A stretch of 41,205 bases of DNA from UBA3907 sp033810155. Its GTDB lineage: Bacteria; Bacillota; Sulfobacillia; Fermentithermobacillales; Fermentithermobacillaceae. Under the pieces are notes generated by a model. The model was given only the letters and a program-made list of their open reading frames with translations. It had not been told where the DNA came from and searched no databases. How positions within the stretch are numbered: position 1 is the first letter of the stretch; the number at the start of each line of letters is the position of its first letter. The stretch covers positions 1 to 41,205 of the forward strand of contig JAPXKJ010000006.1 in assembly GCA_033810155.1 (NCBI GenBank), given 5' to 3'. Position numbers and translations under genes: made by a program. Of the stretch, positions 7,879-15,276 are shown one piece after another.

Positions 7879-10353
7879 CTAGCCCTTTATTCTGTACCCT
7901 TTCGGAGGATCTTCACCGAGCAAGTGCTTAACAAAGTAATCCCACCTCTTCCTTGTGATATATGGATGATAGCCGTCAGAATGGCATCCATTTGGTAGAA
8001 TCAAGAAATCGAAATCCTTGTTCGCCTTGATAAGTGCATCAACGAGTTGAAGAGAAGCAGCCGGAGGCACGTTTTCGTCCATTTCTCCATGCATAATGAG
8101 CAGATGCCCTTGGAGATTTTCGGCTATCGTGGGATTGGCCTGTTCCTCGTAGTGAGGTCCAACAGGTAATCCCATATACCTTTCGATCCAACTTGCTTTA
8201 TCAGTCCTATGATCGTGATTCCCCGCCCAGACCACCGCTACTTTGAAAAAGTCCGGATGCTCTAATATCGCACGCCCCGCAGCATACCCTCCTGCCGATC
8301 CACCGTATATGCCTACGCGGCTTAGGTCCATATATGGATATTTATCAGCTAATTGCCTGAACGCCCCAATGTGGTCAGGCATTCCTGCATCCCCGAGATT
8401 TCTGTAAGAATGATCTTGGAACCACTTGGATCTAAAGGCCATGCCCAAGCCGTCAACCGTTACCACTATGAACCCAAGTTCGGATATGGCTTGATCTTGC
8501 CAAAACTGCCTACTACCTTCGCTTTCACCAAACGCTTTAGGTGTTCTTATGGTCTGAGGCCCTGAGTAGTTTGCTTCAATTACCGGATATATCTTGGACG
8601 AATCGAAATTAGACGGCCTCACGATCATGCCGTAAATATCGGTTATCCCGTCGCGAGCCTTTACACAAAACCGTTCAGGGAAATTCCAGCCGGTCTCAAA
8701 GAGCAGGTCCAGGTCTGCCGTTTCTAGTTCCAAAACTAAGCTGCTATCGCATCTACAATCGCATCTCCGCAGAACCGTGCTTGGCGCCAGGTCCACCCTT
8801 GAGTATCTGTCGAGAAAGTATTTTCCGCTCGGGGTAAATGTTATCTGGTGTTCCGCATCCTCAGGAGTAAGCAGTTCTACTTGGTTATCGTCTAGTCCTA
8901 CTTTATAAAGATGTCGGTAATACACGTCCCTCCCGGGTTCCAAACCACTACCTGTGAAATAGATGACCCTCTCCAGCTCATCAACATACTTCACCTCACG
9001 AACCACCCATGGGCCCTTTGTAATCTGTCGTTTCATCTCGCCAGTCGTTCCGTCGCAAAGATACAGATGTGGCCATCCATCTTGTTCAGAATGCCAAATG
9101 ATCTCCTTCCCATTGTCTATTACAAAAGGAGGGTAGTGTTCCAACGCGGTAGGGCTCTCTTCCTCAATAAGTACACTACCCTCACCGGTTTCAGGGTCAA
9201 ACACGTACAAGCGCCTTACGGTGTAACCTCTCTCCCTGCGCATAAGGTATATCCGCTCATCTTCGCCTGAGGTCCAATGTGTCCAACAGTAGGGAGCGCC
9301 GTAATATAGCTGCTGAACCGGCTCGACATCCAACTTGACTAAGCGTTGTGTGCGCTGGCCTGGATCAAGATAGACGACGACAGGCTCTGCAAGAGGTACG
9401 TTTTCGTCGCCGGGCAGAGGATAAGCGTAACTTATCAACCTAGGACGTTTGCTTCTATCTAACGGACAAGACTGCACAAGGTGGCACTTCCCAACGTCGT
9501 TTCTGTTAATCTTGTATGTTAGAAACTTCTTTGAGTCAGGTGCCCAGACAATAGCCGGCTTTAGGTAGTACTGTGCCGATTCTAGGTCCATTAATCCTGC
9601 GTCTATCAAAGGGTTCTTGAAAGGTAGAGCATAGTGATATTCTTCGTCGCCGTCCTCAGTCAGCCTTATTATCTCCCCTTTGAGAGTATCTCTAGCATAA
9701 AGGTTGAAATCACGAACAAAGACAGCCCAATTGCCGTCAGGTGATAAGGATTCGAAAGATGTACCATCACAGATTACGCTTGGAGTAGACAAGTGCTTCG
9801 CCGGCTCGAGCTGGGCCTCGAGTGGAGGTCTCCCTGATGAGCCTTGGCTTGCTGACGTATGATTGTCTCCCTTGAACTCTTCAATCTCTTCGGTACCTAT
9901 GTCAAACTTCCAACTCGTCCCCTTCACATCGAACACGATCTGTGAGAAGTCAGATCCAGGGACGTAATGGAAACTATCGAAAGGAAGGTTATAGTGGACA
10001 TAGCTTGCTCTTGAAGCACGCGACAACTCCGCCGCAAGTTTCACGTGGTCGAAAGCCTCCGTGCGGATGCCTTGCTCTGGATCCACATACATAAACGCTT
10101 TTCCCTCTCTAGTATCCACCTTGTACCAAAAACAATCTCCTTTCCCTATCCAGTTAGGCGTTATTTCTAATCTAAATGCGAGTTTCCCAATGTTCTGGGG
10201 CAAGAACCTCTCAGCTCTAGCATAGTCTTCCCAAGTAACCGCTGTATCCGGGGGGACTTCAGAATCGGCGCCCAGTTGGCGAGCACTAATTTCTCTAGTC
10301 CTCGCAGTTTTGGGAATCATATTGCCTGTGTGATTGGAATCGTCTTTGACCAC
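7879..10353 (-). CDS. S9 family (dipeptidyl-peptidase IV-like) serine peptidase
   Basis: 824-aa protein with a DPP-IV-type beta-propeller N-terminal part (roughly 70-560) and an alpha/beta-hydrolase C-terminal part. The nucleophile is Ser686 in GIYGGSAGG, the acid is Asp759 in HGEMDENVPP, and the histidine is His791 or His796 in NGCHSDGYHPY. No signal peptide is visible, so it is probably cytoplasmic, trimming imported peptides from the N-terminus, often after proline (family knowledge; specificity not readable here). The GTG start is supported by AGGAGG 8 nt upstream. It is encoded alone, 250 nt downstream of the HTH-nuclease gene. A second S9 peptidase lies at 15277-17505, and two peptide importers further on fit a peptidolytic lifestyle. 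Confidence 0.9.
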   Translation of the reverse strand: MVKDDSNHTGNMIPKTARTREISARQLGADSEVPPDTAVTWEDYARAERFLPQNIGKLAFRLEITPNWIGKGDCFWYKVDTREGKAFMYVDPEQGIRTEAFDHVKLAAELSRASRASYVHYNLPFDSFHYVPGSDFSQIVFDVKGTSWKFDIGTEEIEEFKGDNHTSASQGSSGRPPLEAQLEPAKHLSTPSVICDGTSFESLSPDGNWAVFVRDFNLYARDTLKGEIIRLTEDGDEEYHYALPFKNPLIDAGLMDLESAQYYLKPAIVWAPDSKKFLTYKINRNDVGKCHLVQSCPLDRSKRPRLISYAYPLPGDENVPLAEPVVVYLDPGQRTQRLVKLDVEPVQQLYYGAPYCWTHWTSGEDERIYLMRRERGYTVRRLYVFDPETGEGSVLIEEESPTALEHYPPFVIDNGKEIIWHSEQDGWPHLYLCDGTTGEMKRQITKGPWVVREVKYVDELERVIYFTGSGLEPGRDVYYRHLYKVGLDDNQVELLTPEDAEHQITFTPSGKYFLDRYSRVDLAPSTVLRRCDCRCDSSLVLELETADLDLLFETGWNFPERFCVKARDGITDIYGMIVRPSNFDSSKIYPVIEANYSGPQTIRTPKAFGESEGSRQFWQDQAISELGFIVVTVDGLGMAFRSKWFQDHSYRNLGDAGMPDHIGAFRQLADKYPYMDLSRVGIYGGSAGGYAAGRAILEHPDFFKVAVVWAGNHDHRTDKASWIERYMGLPVGPHYEEQANPTIAENLQGHLLIMHGEMDENVPPAASLQLVDALIKANKDFDFLILPNGCHSDGYHPYITRKRWDYFVKHLLGEDPPKGYRIKG

Positions 10354-10606
10354 ATCAAAGGCCTCCTTTGATCGATGTGTGATGTAGTTGCTTTCTGACT
10401 TGGTTGCTTTCCGGTTTGATTAGTTTCCGAATGCTCCTTGTTATAATGCTGGCTCCCTGCCGCATTTGTATTTGTCTGACAAACAGGTAAGCATACCGTG
10501 TGACTCTTCTGCACGCACACGCTTGGATCCTTCCGAAGAACGGATTTGAGAAGCTAAACCGGGGATAGAATCGATCCGACTAGGCAGGGAGTACAGGAAA
10601 ACCGGT
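10354..10606. other. Intergenic region with a 13-bp palindrome upstream of the S9 peptidase
   Basis: No gene. TTTGTC-T-GACAAA at 10471-10483 is a perfect 13-bp palindrome of operator type, about 120 nt before the peptidase start. A TATAAT on the plus strand (10442-10447 region) has only a TTGATT 20 nt upstream and points into the HTH-nuclease gene, so it is doubtful as a promoter. Confidence 0.35.
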
Positions 10607-11371
10607 CTACGCAGAGTGTGTCTTGCTCCTGGCATTCATTTTCTTCTCTATTCGTTCACTTTGAAGGCTATACTGTTTGGATAGTCGCTCCAGGCAACGA
10701 ACGATCCCGTCATTTGAATCCACCTCATTCTTGCTCAATCGACTTGGTATTCTTGCTCTCATTCGCTCAAGACTGAGGTCCCTAGCAGTGAAAACTACCA
10801 ATTCTACACCTTGTTCGACACAGGCACCCATCTTAAATACATCTCGTGTACGCCTGTGTTTAAACTCTTCCTCCTCTGGATACTTCTCGGTTGGCTGATA
10901 ATGCTGCAACCCGTTGAATTCTATTCCGACTTTCTCCTGTGGATAGTACCTATCTATCTCTAGTGGTTCGCCTGACATGGGAAAAACGAGAAAGTCCGGA
11001 CGGGCGTTATCGACATAATCTCGCTGAGATACCAAAAGCGTCAAGTACTGCTTGCACAGAAACTCACCCTTGTAGTTAGCCAAGCTGTACCTGGATTCTA
11101 AGCGTTGTGACACTAAAGCCTGCACACGTGCAGGTGCAGTCGGAATAGGCATTTTGGTTCTTCCTTGCTTAGAGAATCTGAGCCAACCCTTGCTTACAAG
11201 ATTCTTGCAGGCCCGTGTGATGGTAGTTCTGGAAAGATGAGAGTCTCTTGCCGCATCTGCTATGGACTTGGGTCTCAGCATATATATGGATAGATAGACC
11301 GATTTGTCTGTGTGAGATAGGTCTGATGCCTTAATTAGTTCACAAATGATCGAATTATCCACGTTTTTCAC
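10607..11371 (-). CDS. HTH protein fused to a Vsr/DUF559-like nuclease-fold domain
   Basis: 254 aa. Residues about 20-70 form a winged-helix DNA-binding domain (recognition helix in SHLSRTTITRACKNLVSKGWL). Residues about 120-210 look like the restriction-endonuclease (PD-(D/E)xK) fold: ARPDFLVFP, an EIDRYY strand (Asp140), then IEFNGLQHYQPT (Glu151, Gln156, His157) and VELVVFTARDL. The E-x-N-G-x-x-H pattern is the one seen in Vsr-, DUF559- and DUF2726-like nucleases. The C-terminal 40 residues are charged and helical. GTG start with AAAGG 6 nt upstream. It may be a regulator that has recruited a nuclease fold, or a defence or repair nuclease with its own DNA-targeting module; the sequence does not decide. 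It stands next to the gene-free region 11372-12599. Confidence 0.6.
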   Translation of the reverse strand: MKNVDNSIICELIKASDLSHTDKSVYLSIYMLRPKSIADAARDSHLSRTTITRACKNLVSKGWLRFSKQGRTKMPIPTAPARVQALVSQRLESRYSLANYKGEFLCKQYLTLLVSQRDYVDNARPDFLVFPMSGEPLEIDRYYPQEKVGIEFNGLQHYQPTEKYPEEEEFKHRRTRDVFKMGACVEQGVELVVFTARDLSLERMRARIPSRLSKNEVDSNDGIVRCLERLSKQYSLQSERIEKKMNARSKTHSA

Positions 11372-12599
11372 GTCTGCCTTTCTTGAAATTCACGGATCTG
11401 AGCTCTCCTACACATCATGACTGATTGACGCCGGTTCTCTGCGGCGCATCTTCACCTAATCTCCACATAATGTCTTAACTGCGCAAACGGACTATTGGGC
11501 GTCTGGGCCTTTCGCGAATTGTCCTGACTGATTTCGTGAAGAACCTTGTGCAACGCAGTTTAGAAACCACGCCAAGTCTGACAACAAGTCCCGTTTCTTC
11601 TTTGCCCGTCGCCAGTATTCTACCAAATGCTACATGTGTTGGCAATATCTGTACGCAGTAATCCTGTAGACCAGCGTTGTTGCAGATTGGTGGTAGTCTT
11701 AGGCAGGTTTTGGACTAGACGCAGGGGAGTGATGATTATATGTGGCACAATGCTACACAGGATGATGAACAACGTAGGCGGATTTGGTTCATCTTCTGCG
11801 ACCATTTCGTCACGTCCGAAGCACTTAAGCAACCCATGTGCGTCTATAAGACTAACATCCCCCAAACAAGTGCACAAACTTACGCTGCGTCTGTGAGCCA
11901 TCTGCACACATTCGATTCACATTCTCTACCAAACAGGCACATTCAAGCAACTTTCCGCAGCAAAGTTGCTCAAAATTAACCTACATTACCCATCGATTCG
12001 ACCATATCTGACTGACATCTGCCACACATCTACCTACCTTCGCACGGTAAGTCGCTTCGTCTTGTCAGAATTAGGTCCTTGTTCGTCATCTAATCTGCCA
12101 AAACCAGTCTGCATCAGCTTCCAATGTGAGTATGAAAACCCCATCTCCCATCCAATCCCGAACCAAAAACACCTACCTTCCCCTTCCAAACCTTCAAACC
12201 CGAATCGCCTCGGCCCTCAACATCACCAAATCCGGTTAAAACCTTGCTCCACATAACTTAGATTCTTCTACTTAGACTAAGAATCTGCACAGAAACTCGC
12301 AGTAACGAGCGCAGACCTGTACAGATCTTACACATAAACCACGACGAACCCTCGCAATTTGCTCCTGAACCGACTACAAATGGAATTGGATCTGTACAAG
12401 CGGCGTAGAAAACGTGACCACCAAATGGTACTCCGTATGCAAACCTACCGCATACGATAGACGGCAGCGAAAGAACCGGGACGCAGTGCTTAGGGCCGAA
12501 GCCGAAATGGCAGGTACCTGACTTCGAACTGAAACCAGTACATAGCAGGATAATTACTGTACTCTGCGCACTCTCGGCTCTTTTCCCTCGGGGTTAGAA
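11372..12599. other. 1.2 kb gene-free, hairpin-rich stretch; possible structured RNA or decayed locus
   Basis: Open frames here are short, overlapping on both strands, and match nothing I recognise. The plus strand from about 11930 to 12260 is markedly poor in G (11 G against about 48 C in 12121-12240), so the minus strand is purine-rich, like sense RNA continuing from the glycosyltransferase gene. Perfect hairpins occur at 11946-11970 (9-bp stem, 7-nt loop), 12260-12286 (8 bp), 12296-12309 (4 bp) and 12434-12456 (7 bp). A 10-bp inverted repeat pairs 12318-12327 with 12389-12398, and 12511-12520 is a 10-bp palindrome. Positions 12466-12491 resemble a degenerate REP-like unit. A 36-codon minus-strand frame (12034-12144) is readable but lacks a proper ribosome binding site. 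Confidence 0.45.
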
Positions 12600-13703
12600 C
12601 TACTTCACTAGGCCGACAACTCGGCATATGGCAAAGTAAAAAGAAGGTGTGTGCTGCAGAAGCCGAACCTGAAGTGCCCTCCTCGATGCCTTGTTTGCGT
12701 GAGGCACGGGGCTAAAACTGCACAAAGCAGTAGCGAAATCGGAACGTGATCTAAGCATGTCCCTAAGTTTATCTCTCGGGTAGCCATCTTTGGATACAGA
12801 TCCGAAAACCCCGGCAAGGCTCACGGGGATCATATAAGTCTCCAGGTATTTGAGGGCCTCACGCTGGAGAAGGACTTCAGAAGCAGGATCCTCGTTTCCA
12901 CCACCTAGTTCTAGGGAAAGTTCTAGGGAGGAGTCGCCCGAAACCCATTCAGCAAAATATCTCCTCACGTCGAAAAGAGCGTCCATCCCCTGAAACCGCT
13001 TAAGCAGGCCTACCGTGCTTGTCAGAGAAGTAGGCCTCTGAACATAGAAAGACAGCGACTCATTAACCGAGGACACTAACTTAGCGTGAAAAAGAGCCTT
13101 GAACTCAAACTCCAGGTCCTCAGCAATCGTCCGATCGACTGTGTATCGAAGATTATACCTGTCTAACAGCTCTTTCCGATACATTGTGCTACCAGTCCAA
13201 ACGCTCACATTCTCCAAAAACACGGAAATCAGCACTTCAGGACCTGGTGTTGGACATTCAAGATATCTATACCGACTGTCGTAGGATACCAAAACCTCCC
13301 CTTCTTCGAACACATAGTCGTATCCGCAAAACACGACGTCACAGTTTTCTGACTCAGCCAACCTCAAAAGGCTCGCTAGGCAATTGGAGTCTATGTAGTC
13401 GTCGCAGTCTAGGAACATAATATACTGGCCGCGAGCAATTTCGAGGCCACGATTGCGAGCCGCGCTCACACCTTTGTTCGGCTGAGAAACTACTCTGTAC
13501 GGTCGGCCACAGGTTGAAAGCAACGACTCCGCAACCTCAGCGGTATTGTCTGTCGAACCATCATCTACTACCACGATCTCAAGGCCATCGACGTTCTGCT
13601 CACATAATGAGCCGAGGCATCGTCTGATGTACTTTTCCCCGTTATAAGCGGGAATAACCACAGATACGACGCAATCGTTTCCATCGTAGAACCCAGTTTC
13701 CAA
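12600..13703 (-). CDS. Glycosyltransferase family 2 protein
   Basis: About 367-aa GT-A fold glycosyltransferase. The typical opening VSVVIPAYNGEKYIRRCL is followed by VVDDGSTDNT, NKGVSAARNRGLEIARG and the metal-binding DxD-like LDCDDYID. The C-terminal 200 residues are less conserved and may set acceptor specificity. The frame is open to a TTG at 13847, but GGAGGGG placed 7 nt before TTG 13703 gives a better start that begins 10 residues before the catalytic core, as usual in this family. No membrane helices are clear in this shorter form. It is a single gene, so the product (cell-surface polysaccharide or glycan on flagellin) cannot be told; flagellin is 4 kb away. Confidence 0.85.
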   Translation of the reverse strand: METGFYDGNDCVVSVVIPAYNGEKYIRRCLGSLCEQNVDGLEIVVVDDGSTDNTAEVAESLLSTCGRPYRVVSQPNKGVSAARNRGLEIARGQYIMFLDCDDYIDSNCLASLLRLAESENCDVVFCGYDYVFEEGEVLVSYDSRYRYLECPTPGPEVLISVFLENVSVWTGSTMYRKELLDRYNLRYTVDRTIAEDLEFEFKALFHAKLVSSVNESLSFYVQRPTSLTSTVGLLKRFQGMDALFDVRRYFAEWVSGDSSLELSLELGGGNEDPASEVLLQREALKYLETYMIPVSLAGVFGSVSKDGYPRDKLRDMLRSRSDFATALCSFSPVPHANKASRRALQVRLLQHTPSFYFAICRVVGLVK

Positions 13704-13860
13704 AGTAATACCCCTCCAAACTGCAAAATGCCAAGGAGCATGGCTTGGTTTAAGAATACCATAAAGATTACCATTTTGTATTCGCGTCAAAAAGCCAAAA
13801 AGGCCACCCAGCCACAAGCAAAGACGTGTCACAAAGATAAGCAACAATTTGAAATTTGAT

Positions 13861-13890
13861 TTTGACTTTCTTTGACCTTTATGTTATATT
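13861..13890 (+). promoter_or_regulatory. Sigma-A promoter with overlapping CtsR operator for hsp20
   Basis: -35 TTGACT (13862-13867), 17-nt spacer, -10 TATATT (13885-13890). The heptad repeat TTTGACT-TTC-TTTGACC (13861-13877) is the exact reverse complement of the CtsR consensus (A/G)GTCAAA-NAN-(A/G)GTCAAA and covers the -35. CtsR represses clp and small-heat-shock genes in low-GC Gram-positive bacteria, so heat-inducible control is expected. Confidence 0.85.
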
Positions 13891-13895
13891 ATCTA

Positions 13896-13932
13896 CGGAT
13901 TCGGGAGCGGGCCGAATGGCCCATCCGAACCG
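13896..13932 (+). promoter_or_regulatory. 5'-terminal stem-loop of the hsp20 mRNA
   Basis: CGG-A-TTCGG pairs with CCGAA-CCG around an inner GGGCC-GAAT-GGCCC stem. With the -10 at 13885-13890, transcription should begin at about 13897, placing this hairpin at the very 5' end, about 85 nt before the start codon. A 5' stabilising hairpin is the simplest role; the ribosome binding site (GGGAGGGG) has no clear pairing partner, so a thermometer is unproven. Confidence 0.6.
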
Positions 13933-14015
13933 CAAATCTGATAGGTTTCTCAGAAGTTACTTAAAGCATTTGACTTAAAACAAAACTGACAATCATTTAA
14001 AGGGAGGGGATAGTT

Positions 14016-14456
14016 ATGATTAGACCATGGAGCCCGTTTAGCGAGATTTCTCGACTGGAAAAGAGCATCAGTTCCTTGTTTGACGACCTCTGGAGGGAGG
14101 TTACTCCCAGAACGCTGGCAGAAGCGGAAATGGGTAGTTTCCCGGTAGACGTGGTGGATGAAGTCGACACTATCCTAGTACGAGCTGAACTTCCCGGAGT
14201 AGATAAAGAAAACATTGAGGTAAGGTGCACCGAGAACGCAATTAGCATCGCGACTGAGAAACGGTATGAGAAGAAAGTTGAAGAAGAAAACTGGGTTGTG
14301 CAGGAGTCCTCGTTCGGCAAGATGGTGCGAAGCATAGGTCTCGGCACGAACGTTGACCCATCCAAGGCCGAGGCTGAATTCGAAAACGGTGTCCTAAAGA
14401 TTAGGCTGCCTAAGACTGAACCTGCACAGAAGGGACACACTATTCAGATCAAGTAA
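14016..14456 (+). CDS. hsp20: Small heat shock protein, Hsp20/alpha-crystallin family
   Basis: 146-aa small heat shock protein. An N-terminal arm rich in aromatic and charged residues (MIRPWSPFSEISRLE) precedes the alpha-crystallin domain (about 42-138), which shows FPVDVVDEVDTILVRAELPGV, the beta-strand run and the hallmark FENGVLKIRLPK. The C-terminal HTIQIK provides the I-x-I tail used in oligomer assembly. It acts as an ATP-independent holdase for unfolding proteins in the cytoplasm (family knowledge). GGGAGGGG lies before the ATG. The gene is monocistronic, between a CtsR-controlled promoter and a strong terminator. Confidence 0.95.
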   Translation: MIRPWSPFSEISRLEKSISSLFDDLWREVTPRTLAEAEMGSFPVDVVDEVDTILVRAELPGVDKENIEVRCTENAISIATEKRYEKKVEEENWVVQESSFGKMVRSIGLGTNVDPSKAEAEFENGVLKIRLPKTEPAQKGHTIQIK

Positions 14457-14499
14457 CTAGGGCTCATCGACTGTCGTAGCATAGACATCGCAGGTACGA

Positions 14500-14537
14500 A
14501 AACGCTCCCCGGGGCGCCAGTGCGCCGGGGGGCGTTT
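14500..14537 (+). terminator. Rho-independent terminator after hsp20
   Basis: AAACGC (14500-14505) pairs with GCGTTT (14532-14537) around an inner GC-rich stem (GGCGC/GCGCC, loop CAGT), followed by a T-rich tail. The hairpin is near-symmetric and could also serve the convergent gene at 14574-15203. Confidence 0.85.
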
Positions 14538-14573
14538 GTATTCTTTGTATTCGGGCTTAAACATATAGAAGCG

Positions 14574-15203
14574 TCAGAATATCCGGGTTCCAAAGGCATC
14601 CTTGCCCAACCCGTTATCGTAGATCTCCTCGATATGCACCAGATATGCCGGCCGCTCCAACCATCTTTCCACATTAGGTTTGTGGTAAACATCGTGCTGA
14701 GCATTGATGAACCGCTGATAGGGTCCCTCGCTTTGTATCTCGATCCTCCCCCTCACCTCAAAGCTCATAGCAGGGGGTTCGAAGAAAAGAAGGGTAACCT
14801 CATCGTTTTCCTGGTAGTTTTCCCAGCTATGTTTGAACGCAAGTTCCAGACTCCCCATAATGGAAAAATCGATCTTGTGCTCGTTCTCGGGTGCCCAAAT
14901 CGTTTCCGTAAGGACTTTCAACCCTTCATCGGAATATCCATCACGCCATCCTTTTTCGATATGGTCAAGATATGTTTGGGTAACCTCTTCGAGGAACTCG
15001 CTCTTAGGCACAAACCCAACTCCTTTGACAGAACCGTTTAGTCCCGCAGGCCCGAAGGAGATGAAGACCGGATTGTGTCTTGTAAATCCCAGAAACATCT
15101 TGTCAGACGGAGGAACATTCCCTTGCGCCATGCCAAGCACCATATCTCGCCTATCCTCATAGACCCACTTGCGGAACTTTTCCGGCAACATAAAACCACC
15201 CAT
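14574..15203 (-). CDS. Conserved protein of unknown function, possibly PNPOx-like flavin-binding fold
   Basis: 209-aa soluble protein without signal peptide or membrane helix. I do not recognise a definite family. The alternating strand pattern (EVTLLFFEPPAMSFEVRGRIEI, then YLVHIEEIYDNGLG at the C-terminus) and the length are compatible with the split-barrel pyridoxamine-5'-phosphate-oxidase-like superfamily, but no flavin-binding residues are certain. The ATG at 15203 has AGGGG 8 nt upstream. It lies 73 nt downstream of the S9 peptidase gene on the same strand and may be co-transcribed with it. Confidence 0.5.
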   Translation of the reverse strand: MGGFMLPEKFRKWVYEDRRDMVLGMAQGNVPPSDKMFLGFTRHNPVFISFGPAGLNGSVKGVGFVPKSEFLEEVTQTYLDHIEKGWRDGYSDEGLKVLTETIWAPENEHKIDFSIMGSLELAFKHSWENYQENDEVTLLFFEPPAMSFEVRGRIEIQSEGPYQRFINAQHDVYHKPNVERWLERPAYLVHIEEIYDNGLGKDAFGTRIF

Positions 15204-15276
15204 TTACGATTCCCCTTTCGACGTTTTTCTCGGATGCTGCTCGGGTACCGCTCAGATACCGCGTCACACCTACGCG

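Noticed and set aside
10439..10450. TATAAT on the plus strand as a promoter
   Set aside because: The nearest -35-like hexamer is 20 nt away and the downstream gene is on the opposite strand.
11620..11979. Overlapping frames of 79-95 codons on both strands
   Set aside because: None has a good ribosome binding site, composition or recognisable motif, and they overlap each other on opposite strands.
12034..12144. 36-codon minus-strand frame with protein-like composition
   Set aside because: No properly spaced SD and too short to judge; kept only as a remark on the gene-free region.
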